Virus record (IMG/VR): IMGVR_UViG_3300005529_001115
Location: 1-20,091 of that record
Source of the DNA: a virus
DNA: 20,091 nucleotides
Reading direction: 5' to 3' (one strand)
Shown: positions 1 through 7,318 of the stretch, in pieces
Layout of the letters: every line of letters starts with the position of its first letter
Numbering within the stretch: position 1 is the stretch's first letter
Translations under genes and position numbers: made by a program
The notes under the pieces: generated by a model
Seen by the model: the letters and a program-made list of their open reading frames with translations, nothing else
What the model was told of the DNA's origin: nothing
Databases searched by the model: none

Positions 1-2370
1 TCATCGGAAAACTGCGTGTCGCTGAGCTGATAAATCTTGCCGGTGCCCGCACCGTTGCCGATAAACAACTGTGCCGTGCCGTCGCTGCGTTCGATAAGCG
101 CGGCGGAATTCGCGGCGATATTCCACGGCGCCCACTTGCGCCCCCGTCCCAGGCAAATCAGCCGCCCGGTCATCGAACTGGTATGCACCGAAGCGTACGT
201 GGCGATATCGGAAGCCGTCGAAAGGCTGCGGTAATCGAGCGCCAGCACGCGATTGGGTTGTGTTGCCGGAGCGATCGGCACGCCCACGAGAATACGCTTG
301 GCGCGCGTATCCACGCGCACCCACAGCGTGTGGCCGTACTGCCAGTTGATGGCGTCCCACAGCGGCTGGGATCTCCTGCGAAATTTTCACCGGCTCCCCG
401 CCGTCGAAAATGAAAAGCCCGGCACGGTCGGCAATCACCGCCCAATCTTCGCCGGTGTCTACGCCATCCACAGAAGGTGTGCCGGCGATGCTCGAAACTT
501 CGCTGAGCGTCCAAGCGGCGGGCTCGTTCACGCCATCGTCCCGCGTCGAATAGATCGAGTGCTCCTTCACAAAGTAGAGCTGATCGCGCAGCACAAACGC
601 GGCGCGCACCGCCTGGCCATTGTTTTCGGCAACCGAGAGCAGCCCGTCGACGCCGTCGTAGCTTTCCGGATCTTCGGCGCGGCTGGCGCGCACGATGCTC
701 GTGTTGTAAGGCTGCGCGGTAGGGAAAATTTCGATGTTGTCAAAGATCACGCCGCAATTCAGGTTCAATCCGTCGGCATATACGCGCAGTAGCAAATCCC
801 CGGGCACTGGCGAAACAATGCCAGCGGTGAGCGCGCCGATAAATTCCTGAAATTTCGTAGTGAGCGCGGTGGCCGCCACGTTAAAGCCCAGGTCGATGCC
901 CTGCGAGGCGCTGTAAAGATGTACGTGCAGATTCCCGGAAGTCGGCGCAGCGCTCGCCGGATCGTTCATGGCGCGAAAGCGCACCGAATACGCGGTATTG
1001 GGCTGAAGGATGGGCACGCCATCCGAATCGCGGCAGGCCCCCTGCGTGATCATGCCTTTGTCGTTGGCGACGCCGTCGCCGACGATCTCCCACGCGCCGC
1101 CCCAGAGTGCGCTTGCCGTGCCGGCCCCTGCGCCGCCGTAGGTATTGTCCGAAATCCACCCGAGTGGCGGGCGCACGCCCGGCCCGCTCGCCACAAATCC
1201 GCCGTCGAAGCTTAAATTCTCGAAATTGACGACCTGGTTGCGCTCGCCCCACCAGAAAAGGCGCGAAGCGTAACCGATGACGCCCGCGCATTCGCCGAGC
1301 TCCGCCAGGCGAAACAGCGGATCGGCCAGCGTGCCTGCAAGCAATGCCGTATCGGAAAAATCCAGCGTGATGCTCGTCGTGCTGGTATCGGCGATGATCA
1401 TCTGCGGAGAGTCGCTCTCGCCGCTCGTGTAATAAAACGATCCGCCGGCCGACGGAGTAAACGCCAGCACGCGCGCGACAATGTTGGCGTCGTTCAGCGG
1501 CAGCGGGATGCCCGTCAGTTGCACGCGGCGCCCGCCCGAAGCCGTCCACGTCACCGGCGGCGAGGGTTGCGTCAGATAACCTTGCCGTGTCTTGAAAAAG
1601 ACGCACACCTGATGCACTCCCGCGGAAAGCTGCGGCGCAAGCGTGGCCGCACCGCCGCCCGAATTGCTCGCCGCGCCGAGTTGTGGATACGTAAGCGTGG
1701 TCGCCGAGGGCACCGACTGCACGACGAATGTGCCATCGAACGAAGCATCCGTCACGCCTGCGATGTTGACCGACGCTCCGGGATACAGATTGTGCGCCGT
1801 GGTTGTGGTGATGGTGACGGTGTTGTTATTCCGCACCGCGCCCGCCGGCGAATTCGCGATGGTGTACACCGGCTCCGCTGGCGCGTCGAATGCCGTCACC
1901 GGACCCGCGCCCGGCCCGGTTTGGCTCACGCGATCGAGATTTGTGCCGTCATATTGCCGCGGGATATCGATGCCGAATTGTCCATCGTGAAAAGCGATGT
2001 ATTCGCGGCCAAAGAGAGTGGTGGATTTGGCGCGGCAGTTCGGCGCGATAAATTTTCCGGCCGCGCCGGAGTTGATCTGCGTCAGCGCGCCCGGCGCGAG
2101 TTCCGCCCAAAGCGATCCGGCGGAGTCGAGCGCCAGCATGGTCTCGGCGAGATTCGGCTGAACGAATGTCTTCAGATAGTTGACCGTCGGATTGCCCGCG
2201 ATCGCCGTGAAAACCGAGAGCAAGCCCGGGCGCGTCTTCACTGCGCCGGGCACAAACGCCACGTCGGCGCAGTCCGGCGAAGCTCCCGGTGGCAGATCAG
2301 CCGGAGCCACGTCGGTCACCAGCCCGCCGAAAATATCCAGCGCCGCGTCAGTTTTGCCAAGCACACCCAT
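1..2370 (-). CDS. Large virion (tail or tail-connector) protein, 3' end outside window, apparent frameshift near 369
   Basis: The gene starts at ATG 2370, preceded by GGAGAGG at good spacing; an upstream in-frame GTG at 2388 lacks this support. The product has at least 789 residues. From the N-terminus it shows a region typical of phage structural proteins, a small beta module (about residues 182-242, with VTITTTTAHNLY) that recurs in the spike gene, and a jelly-roll-like stretch (about 420-560) resembling carbohydrate-binding modules. It lies last in the minus-strand block, after the adaptor gene, so a tail or connector role is likely. The reading frame after about residue 667 becomes arginine-rich and implausible. 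Dropping one base of the GGG at 368-370 restores a coherent sequence (EIQPLWDAINWQYGHTLWV and on) that stays open to base 1. The true C-terminus lies outside the window. I infer function from context, not from a recognised family. Confidence 0.75.
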   Translation of the reverse strand: MGVLGKTDAALDIFGGLVTDVAPADLPPGASPDCADVAFVPGAVKTRPGLLSVFTAIAGNPTVNYLKTFVQPNLAETMLALDSAGSLWAELAPGALTQINSGAAGKFIAPNCRAKSTTLFGREYIAFHDGQFGIDIPRQYDGTNLDRVSQTGPGAGPVTAFDAPAEPVYTIANSPAGAVRNNNTVTITTTTAHNLYPGASVNIAGVTDASFDGTFVVQSVPSATTLTYPQLGAASNSGGGAATLAPQLSAGVHQVCVFFKTRQGYLTQPSPPVTWTASGGRRVQLTGIPLPLNDANIVARVLAFTPSAGGSFYYTSGESDSPQMIIADTSTTSITLDFSDTALLAGTLADPLFRLAELGECAGVIGYASRLFWWGERNQVVNFENLSFDGGFVASGPGVRPPLGWISDNTYGGAGAGTASALWGGAWEIVGDGVANDKGMITQGACRDSDGVPILQPNTAYSVRFRAMNDPASAAPTSGNLHVHLYSASQGIDLGFNVAATALTTKFQEFIGALTAGIVSPVPGDLLLRVYADGLNLNCGVIFDNIEIFPTAQPYNTSIVRASRAEDPESYDGVDGLLSVAENNGQAVRAAFVLRDQLYFVKEHSIYSTRDDGVNEPAAWTLSEVSSIAGTPSVDGVDTGEDWAVIADRAGLFIFDGGEPVKISQEIPAAVGRHQLAVRPHAVGARGYARQAYSRGRADRSGNTTQSRAGARLPQPFDGFRYRHVRFGAYQFDDRAADLPGTGAQVGAVEYRREFRRAYRTQRRHGTVVYRQRCGHRQDLSAQRHAVFR

Positions 2371-2393
2371 GCCCTCTCCTGAAATCACGCTTG

Positions 2394-2445
2394 GTTGTCA
2401 TCACGAGCGAATCCTCACATGCGGATGAGCGAGGGATCTGCAGTT
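2394..2445 (+). repeat. Family A palindromic element, copy 1
   Basis: It has the conserved left end GTTGTCATCACGAG and right end GAGGGATCTGCAGTT. The core has only a weak ATCC/GGAT pairing. It lies between the adaptor stop (2554) and the start of the large virion gene (2370). Confidence 0.85.
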
Positions 2446-2477
2446 ACGATTTTCTGTCACGCGGCTAGCAAAACCTT

Positions 2478-2523
2478 GTAGCTCAGGTCGGGCCCTGCGG
2501 TTTGGCCAGACCTGAGGATTTTT
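2478..2523. repeat. Family B inverted repeat (CTCAGGTC/GACCTGAG), copy 1
   Basis: The arms CTCAGGTC (2482-2489) and GACCTGAG (2509-2516) are perfectly complementary. The pairing extends inward through GGCC/GGCC across one unpaired base, and ATTTTT follows. It lies just beyond the adaptor stop codon. Related copies lie at 3848-3893 and 4122-4191. Confidence 0.75.
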
Positions 2524-2553
2524 CTTTCGCACGCCGCAGTAAACCGCGTCGCG

Positions 2554-3279
2554 CTACACCATCGGACCGTAACCTTGCCGCCACGAATACGGCCGGCGCC
2601 GCCGCGAACTGTGCTGTTCGCGATGCAGCGCGCGCACCACCAAATCCTCGAGCGCATCGGAACCGGCATCGTCCCAGCGCCACGCCTCCGGCGCACCGCG
2701 CGCGCCCGCGGCCAGGGCTGCGGTGAAAAACGCGATCGGCTCGATCGCGTCGCGAATCAGCACGGCGCTGGTGCCGTCCACGAGCGCCGGGTACGCTTTC
2801 TCGTATCGCAGCCGGATCTGCGTATCCTGCGTGGCGCCCAGAAAATAGATTCCGTCCGCGCGCCATTCCCAATACTGCAGGTTCATTCCCTGGGGTTGCG
2901 AAGGCAGCCCGCCGTGGCCGGTCAGATCGCTCATCTCCACAAAATCGTCGGACGAGCCGTTCGGCCGCTCCCACAGTTTCAGCGGCACCAGCAGATCAGA
3001 GGGCAACTGATTCGGCGGCGCGGTCGCATCGGTGATCGAAACTTGCAGCGAAGGATCGACGCCCGCAACGGCGGGCACGGCCAGCAGCACGTCGTCGCTC
3101 AGAAAGCTGCCCGAGCCCACGTTGGCCAGCGCCCGCTGCACTTTGCGGTACGCGGAATTCGTGTACGGAATCAACACCGCATCGGTGAAAAGATTTCCCG
3201 CGGCGTCATTCAGCAGCGAACGCACCAGCGATGTAACCTGTCCCGCCGTGTTGTAAGCCGTCGTCCCTACGCCCGGCAT
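2554..3279 (-). CDS. Probable head-to-tail adaptor/connector protein (P22 gp4-like role)
   Basis: The product has 241 residues. ATG 3279 is preceded by GAAGGAG eight bases upstream. The N-terminal third is helical and contains a motif common in adaptor proteins that dock under the portal (TAGQVTSLVRSLLND, then an AYRKVQRAL helix at about 43-52). The middle (about 95-165) is richer in aromatic and beta residues (YWEWRADGIYFLGA, IRLRYEKAYP). The C-terminus carries an arginine cluster (RRRRP, about 226-230). It sits between a holin-like gene and the large virion protein, in the late block. The adaptor call rests on general sequence style and position; a tail accessory protein is the main alternative. 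Confidence 0.6.
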   Translation of the reverse strand: MPGVGTTAYNTAGQVTSLVRSLLNDAAGNLFTDAVLIPYTNSAYRKVQRALANVGSGSFLSDDVLLAVPAVAGVDPSLQVSITDATAPPNQLPSDLLVPLKLWERPNGSSDDFVEMSDLTGHGGLPSQPQGMNLQYWEWRADGIYFLGATQDTQIRLRYEKAYPALVDGTSAVLIRDAIEPIAFFTAALAAGARGAPEAWRWDDAGSDALEDLVVRALHREQHSSRRRRPYSWRQGYGPMV

Positions 3280-3303
3280 GGTTCACTCCTTCCCCGCATA
3301 CCT

Positions 3304-3372
3304 GTTGTCATCCTGCGGCCGACTGCTCACCGCGCCTTTGTTATGCCCGGATTGTGGCGAGCGAGGGATCTT
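3304..3372 (+). repeat. Family A palindromic element, copy 2 (diverged)
   Basis: It starts with GTTGTCATCCTG and ends with GAGCGAGGGATCTT. The core is long and poorly paired. It lies upstream of the adaptor start. Confidence 0.6.
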
Positions 3373-3404
3373 CCCCGCCATGGCAAAACGCCACCCGCAC
3401 GGAC

Positions 3405-3468
3405 GTTGTCATCCCGAGGAAGTTCGCGCTCATTTCTTTTGAACGCGAACGACGAGGGATCTGCTTTT
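3405..3468 (+). repeat. Family A palindromic element, copy 3
   Basis: GTTGTCATCCCGAGG is the left end and GACGAGGGATCTGCTTTT the right. The core pairs GTTCGCG (3422-3428) with CGCGAAC (3444-3450). It ends six bases before the stop codon of the holin-like gene. Confidence 0.85.
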
Positions 3469-3474
3469 ACTGTT

Positions 3475-3711
3475 TCATTTGTTCTGATTCGCAGCCGGCA
3501 GCGGCGATTGCTTGAGGTAGGCGGCGACTCCGATGATGCCGCTCATCGCGGCGCTCACGCCGGCGATGCCCAGCGTCGCGCGAAAGCCCGCCTGCAAATT
3601 GAAATGCGCGGGATCGATGCCCATGGCCGCGAATCCGGTGATCACGCCGTTGGCGGCGCCGGCGATGGCCGCCGTCGCCAGCCCTTTGAGCCACAACTCA
3701 ACGCCACACAT
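3475..3711 (-). CDS. Small two-helix membrane protein, holin-like
   Basis: The 78-residue product begins at ATG 3711, preceded by AGGGG. It has two hydrophobic segments rich in Ala, Gly and Ile (about 9-30 and 42-66). They are separated by a short polar loop (GIDPAHFNLQAG), and a charged tail with YLKQSP follows. This size and topology fit phage holins, which permeabilise the inner membrane at lysis. Its place beside tail genes, between spike and adaptor, agrees. The wall hydrolase candidate is about 5 kb upstream, not adjacent. No catalytic motif exists to prove the role; a small structural membrane protein is the alternative. Confidence 0.65.
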   Translation of the reverse strand: MCGVELWLKGLATAAIAGAANGVITGFAAMGIDPAHFNLQAGFRATLGIAGVSAAMSGIIGVAAYLKQSPLPAANQNK

Positions 3712-3726
3712 CGAAACCCCTTTTCC

Positions 3727-3790
3727 GTGTCATCACGCCGAAGTTTCGCCCCGCATGAGGAGTGTGGGCGACGAGGAGGAATCTGTTTTT
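3727..3790 (+). repeat. Family A palindromic element, copy 4 (diverged)
   Basis: The left end is GTGTCATCACG and the right end GACGAGGAGGAATCTG. It lies 16 bases upstream of the holin-like start codon, so the minus-strand transcript would carry it in its leader. Confidence 0.6.
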
Positions 3791-3847
3791 GCTTTTTTCG
3801 GGTGCTTCTGCGGCGAGTACCAGGTGCCCAGCCCTTGGTAGTTTTTG

Positions 3848-3893
3848 TAGCTCAGGTCGCGTGCCGCCGTTTGGCACGAGACCTGAGGATTTT
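3848..3893. repeat. Family B inverted repeat, copy 2
   Basis: The arms CTCAGGTC (3851-3858) and GACCTGAG (3880-3887) are perfect. The inner GTGCC/GGCAC pair extends the stem past a two-base bulge. A further right arm (GACCTGAG) follows at 3903-3910. Confidence 0.75.
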
Positions 3894-4023
3894 GTTGGGC
3901 CAGACCTGAGGAGCTTTTCGGGACGCCGCATTACACAACAAAGGCCTCGGGCCTCCCGCGGCTTCACGTAAGTGAATGCGCGTACGTTACCGGCGCGGGT
4001 GACCCGAGCTACTACATGGCTCT

Positions 4024-4075
4024 GTTGTCATCGCGAGCTCATCCGCGTACGCGGATGAGCGAGGGATCTGCAGTT
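4024..4075 (+). repeat. Family A palindromic element, copy 5
   Basis: GTTGTCATCGCGAG and GAGGGATCTGCAGTT flank a perfect ten-base stem: GCTCATCCGC (4037-4046), loop GTAC, GCGGATGAGC (4051-4060). Confidence 0.9.
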
Positions 4076-4087
4076 GTTTTTCGGGTG

Positions 4088-4112
4088 CCCACCCCTCGTT
4101 TCTAGGGGTGGG
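4088..4112. repeat. GC-rich hairpin (CCCACCCCT / AGGGGTGGG)
   Basis: Nine-base perfect arms (4088-4096 and 4104-4112) surround a seven-base loop. Similar hairpins lie at 16366-16390 and 16624-16647, and the context GGGTGCCC or AGTGCCCC is shared. Confidence 0.8.
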
Positions 4113-4121
4113 ATGCAGGTT

Positions 4122-4191
4122 GTAGCTCAGATCGCGCGCCAGCTGCCGCGCGAGCGCACGCACGCAAATTCGGCGGCGAGACCTGAGGAAT
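4122..4191. repeat. Family B inverted repeat, copy 3 (long loop)
   Basis: CTCAGATC (4126-4133) opposes GACCTGAG (4180-4187) with one mismatch. The loop is longer than in the other copies. GTAGCTCAG precedes the left arm, as in the other two copies. Confidence 0.6.
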
Positions 4192-4314
4192 TTGCCTGTC
4201 ATCGCATGTCGGAAAAACCCTCGGGTCTCCGGGCGTGTTTTTGCCGGCTCGACACTAGCACTTTGGCAAGGCCGTCCCGCGACCCGAGCTGCCAATTCGC
4301 GCTGCGTGCGGGCA

Positions 4315-6336
4315 CTAACGCAACACTTCCCAATTCACCACCAGCCCCGAAGGCGTCTGCGAACTGGCCGTCGGATTGCACAATTTCCAGTTCACGTTCC
4401 CGCTGGTCACGTACGAACTCAGCGCCAGCAGGCCATCCGCGGTTGCGGGCGCGCTGGCATACGACCACTCGACGCGATCGCTGGTGAGCACTCCTGTCGC
4501 CGCTGTCGTCACCACAGACGCGCATGCTCCGCCGGCAATCGCCGAGCTGCCCAGCGTCGAAGTTCCCGCGGCGACCACTTTCGGCAGCGTCAACCCGCGA
4601 ATCCCGCAGAGGGCGCCCGACGCGCAGTTATCGCCGTAGCTCGCCAGGTTGTTGGCCCAGTCAGTGGCTTCGCTGTCGTTCCCCGGTGTGATGACGCATC
4701 CGCTCGGCGCGCTCAGGCCGCTTGCCGCGTTGTACAGAGTAAAACTCGTCGACGTCGGCGTGCCGGTGATCACCCATTCGCCGTTGTATCCGCTCACACT
4801 GCATCCCGAAATCACAACGGGCATGCCGCCATAAAGATTGTGTGCGGCGCTCGTTGTAAACGTGACCGTGTTGCCGGTTTCCGATGCGCTGGAAAATGTG
4901 GGCGCAGCCACCAGCGCCACATTCGACGCCGGGATGCGCACAAACATCGGGGCATACGCGTTGATCGGAAAGCCGGCCTGAAACGCCAGGTGAATTTTCA
5001 CCTGGCTCGCGCCCGCGGCAGGCGCGGTGACCTTCGCCAGCGCCCACAGCCACTGCCAATTCCCGTCGGTCTGATAGTAGGGACTGACCGTGAAGCCCGG
5101 ACCGGTCGCGCTGCCGCCGCTCGGTCCCCCCGCAAGCATTCTGATCGAAGGCTGATTGTTGACGAACTCGAGGCTGATCGGCCTGCCGAATACGCCGATC
5201 GGCGCGTTTCCGAATCCCGCCGTGCTTGCCGGCTGCGCCCACGCGCCGATGTAAATGTAGTCGCCCGCCGCAAACGTCAAATTATTGTTGTAAACGTAAT
5301 AATCGCAGCCGCCCGTGCCCGCATTCCCGGTGCAACTGAGTGTCGCCGCATTGGTCACGCCCGAACCGTCGCCCGGCCCCTGGATCTGCGTGAGCGTTGT
5401 GCCGGTGCCGTTATTCGCCACCCAACTCGCCGGATTTTGCGCCGCGAGATTGGCAAACCGCACGAAGCTCGCGCCAAAAGCTCTGCGGTATTCATCGACC
5501 TGCGGTTGCGGCAATCCATAAAGCCCGCCGCGCTGCGATTTCGCCGCGGGAATCACATTGGCGAGCGGCGTCAGTTCCGCGTAGGTCGGCGTTCCTCCGC
5601 TCGCGCTCGCGCTGCATGTGCCTGTGCCGACAGTGAGCGGCCCTTCGAGAAACGCGTAGTTTCCTCCTTGCACGATTCCGGAGACATTCGTATTGCAAGG
5701 ATCGTTTCCGGCCGCCACGCGCACCACGGGAATATTCGTGCCGCTGTCGGATTCTCCGCCTTCAAGAATGATGTTCGCCGCGAAGGTGCCATTGTTGATC
5801 ACTTCAAAGAGGGGCTGACTCGTGCCCGCTCCTTCCATCAGCGCACGGCGCAGATAAATGCTGGAGGTCACGCCGGTATTGGCGTCGAAGCGAACTCCGC
5901 CGCCTCCGGTGAAGAAAACGTGGTCAAAATAGATCAGCCCAAGCGCGGTGTTGTTGCCGCCGTTACTGAAATAGGCATTCGCGGCCTGGTTCGACGTCGC
6001 CGGGACTCCGGCGCCGTTTTCCAGCACCGAGTCGTGGATGTTGAACCAGATCAGATTCCCGCCCACGTCGAGAGTCGGTCCGCCGCCGCCCGGACAACTG
6101 ATCACGCACTGCGCGCGCAAATCGACGTGGTCGAATTCGATTGTGCCCGCGGGATTCGAGGAATTGACGCGCCCGCCGTTCGAGTCGATGGAGAGCCGCA
6201 CCGCTGCTTCTGCGGCAATTTTCACGCGGCTGAGCGTCACGCCGCTCACCCCCGAAAGCCACAATCCCGGCGTCGAATCGTTTCCGCACGCCAGCAGCGT
6301 CACCCAGCCATTGGTCGAAGCCGCGCATAAGCCGCC
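4315..6336 (-). CDS. Tail spike, central and C-terminal part (frameshifted from the 6300-7289 piece)
   Basis: About 670 residues continue the 6300-7289 reading frame in another phase, so this is probably the rest of one tail spike. It begins with repetitive beta-strand turns (WLSGVSGVTLSRV, IEFDHVDLRAQ, GLIYFDHVFFTGGGG) typical of a right-handed parallel beta-helix. A jelly-roll-like region follows (GDYIYIGAWAQP onward), then a small beta module (4699-4872) shared with the large virion gene. The last 90 residues (STLGSSAIAGGACASVV to VVNWEVLR) resemble a compact C-terminal domain I associate with phage tail fibres. No SD-preceded start was seen at its 5' end, which supports a broken gene over an independent one. 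Catalytic residues cannot be assigned; a host-surface polysaccharide is the inferred target. Confidence 0.75.
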   Translation of the reverse strand, partial: GGLCAASTNGWVTLLACGNDSTPGLWLSGVSGVTLSRVKIAAEAAVRLSIDSNGGRVNSSNPAGTIEFDHVDLRAQCVISCPGGGGPTLDVGGNLIWFNIHDSVLENGAGVPATSNQAANAYFSNGGNNTALGLIYFDHVFFTGGGGVRFDANTGVTSSIYLRRALMEGAGTSQPLFEVINNGTFAANIILEGGESDSGTNIPVVRVAAGNDPCNTNVSGIVQGGNYAFLEGPLTVGTGTCSASASGGTPTYAELTPLANVIPAAKSQRGGLYGLPQPQVDEYRRAFGASFVRFANLAAQNPASWVANNGTGTTLTQIQGPGDGSGVTNAATLSCTGNAGTGGCDYYVYNNNLTFAAGDYIYIGAWAQPASTAGFGNAPIGVFGRPISLEFVNNQPSIRMLAGGPSGGSATGPGFTVSPYYQTDGNWQWLWALAKVTAPAAGASQVKIHLAFQAGFPINAYAPMFVRIPASNVALVAAPTFSSASETGNTVTFTTSAAHNLYGGMPVVISGCSVSGYNGEWVITGTPTSTSFTLYNAASGLSAPSGCVITPGNDSEATDWANNLASYGDNCASGALCGIRGLTLPKVVAAGTSTLGSSAIAGGACASVVTTAATGVLTSDRVEWSYASAPATADGLLALSSYVTSGNVNWKLCNPTASSQTPSGLVVNWEVLR

Positions 6337-7289
6337 GCGCTGATTCCTTGAATCGCGACCGCGCCGGTTTTCGCTTTCACCCACTGCACGTTATTGAGCA
6401 CTGTGGGCATCGCGGAATAATTCGGATCGCCCGAGCCCGCCATCCCCAGACCCTGCCCCGCAATCGGCGTGCACGCCACGGTCGCGTTTTGCGTTCCGCT
6501 GACGTAGATCGTGCCGCCGCCCGCGGGCAGTGCGTTATAAGCGCCGAGCACCGTCAGCTTTGCGGAGCCGAGCGAAAATCCGTCGCTGGTATCGTTGCCG
6601 TTCGGCGAAACGTATTGCACCGCATCGCTCGCCTGCGGCTTGACCGCCGCGTTCGCCGTCACGTTCACCATGATCCAGCGTATCGACGTGCTTACGCCCG
6701 AGCCGTAAAACTGCACGTAATAAAGCTGCCCCGATTGCGCAAAAGCGTTCCAGTTGCCATAGCCGTCCGTCACGATCGGCTGTGTAATCAGCCGTGTCAT
6801 TCCCGGATCGGAATAAATGGCCGACAGCCCTGCGCATCCGCTCGTCGAATTTCCCTGCTGCAAGACCGTGCCGTTGCTTGTAGCGGTCGCGTTCGCGTGC
6901 GTCAGCGAATAAGTAATCGTAGTCGAGGTGACAGAAACAATCGTGTAGCCGCCCGAGATGCCGGTTCCGTCCGTGAATGTGCCGCCGTTGAAGTAAGTGT
7001 CCGCGCCCGAGAATCCGGCAACTTCGATGGTCATTCCCGGGGCGAACCCGGCCGTGATCGGATTCGTCGCCATCGTCAGCACAGCCGTATTGCTGACCAC
7101 TTGCGCCGCGGTTGTCGCCACCGGCTGGCAAATCGCCACATTCACGCCGCCCATCGGCCGCCCGTTTGCATTTACCACCGGGCTCGACGCTGAACCGAGC
7201 GTCCCAGATTGGGCCAGGAGCAACTGCGGCAGCAATGCGGCGAAACTCACCAGCACGATCCGGGCTTTGGCGCATACCGAAGTCATCAT
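6300..7289 (-). CDS. Tail spike, N-terminal part with signal peptide and interrupted beta-sandwich
   Basis: ATG 7289 (or 7286) follows GGTGGAG. The 329-residue piece starts with a signal-peptide-like segment: Lys8/Arg10, a hydrophobic core IVLVSFAALLPQLLLA and a likely cut after Ala26. Next comes a beta-sandwich of the kind found at the base of spikes (GRPMGGVNVAIC, then IYSDPGMTRLITQPIVTDG). A beta module (about 69-146) is inserted in its loop. From residue 225 the YVSPNGNDTSDGFSLGSAK entry motif and AGGGTIYV open a parallel beta-helix. The frame ends in an implausible YARLRPMAG tail, while the missing continuation is found in another phase around 6320-6340. It lies 29 bases after the zinc-ribbon gene. 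A secreted host enzyme is the main alternative, given the signal peptide. Confidence 0.75.
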   Translation of the reverse strand: MMTSVCAKARIVLVSFAALLPQLLLAQSGTLGSASSPVVNANGRPMGGVNVAICQPVATTAAQVVSNTAVLTMATNPITAGFAPGMTIEVAGFSGADTYFNGGTFTDGTGISGGYTIVSVTSTTITYSLTHANATATSNGTVLQQGNSTSGCAGLSAIYSDPGMTRLITQPIVTDGYGNWNAFAQSGQLYYVQFYGSGVSTSIRWIMVNVTANAAVKPQASDAVQYVSPNGNDTSDGFSLGSAKLTVLGAYNALPAGGGTIYVSGTQNATVACTPIAGQGLGMAGSGDPNYSAMPTVLNNVQWVKAKTGAVAIQGISAAAYARLRPMAG

Positions 7290-7318
7290 CTTTGCTCCAC
7301 CATCAAACGAATTAGCGC

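Larger units (their letters stand above)
3712..4314. other. Gene-free 0.6-kb stretch packed with three palindrome families
   Basis: No convincing reading frame is present. The stretch holds two family A elements (3727-3790, 4024-4075), two family B elements (3848-3893, with an extra right-arm copy at 3903-3910, and 4122-4191) and one CCCACCCCT hairpin (4088-4112). A pair of CTCGGG/GACCCGAG half-sites flanks 3944-4010 and again 4218-4290, suggesting a further diverged inverted repeat. It separates the spike gene from the holin-like gene. Confidence 0.7.

Noticed and set aside
2575-3909. Plus-strand open frame of 444 codons across the adaptor and holin-like genes
   Set aside because: It spans two genes and repeats on the other strand and has arginine-rich, unnatural composition.
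2478-4191. tRNA-like GTAGCTCAG sequences
   Set aside because: They resemble the D-arm of a tRNA, but no acceptor stem, anticodon arm or TPsiC arm is found; they are the left arm of a palindrome family.
4192-6330. Plus-strand open frame of 712 codons opposite the spike
   Set aside because: It has the same shadow composition, no ribosome site and no recognisable domain; the minus-strand beta-helix explains the region.
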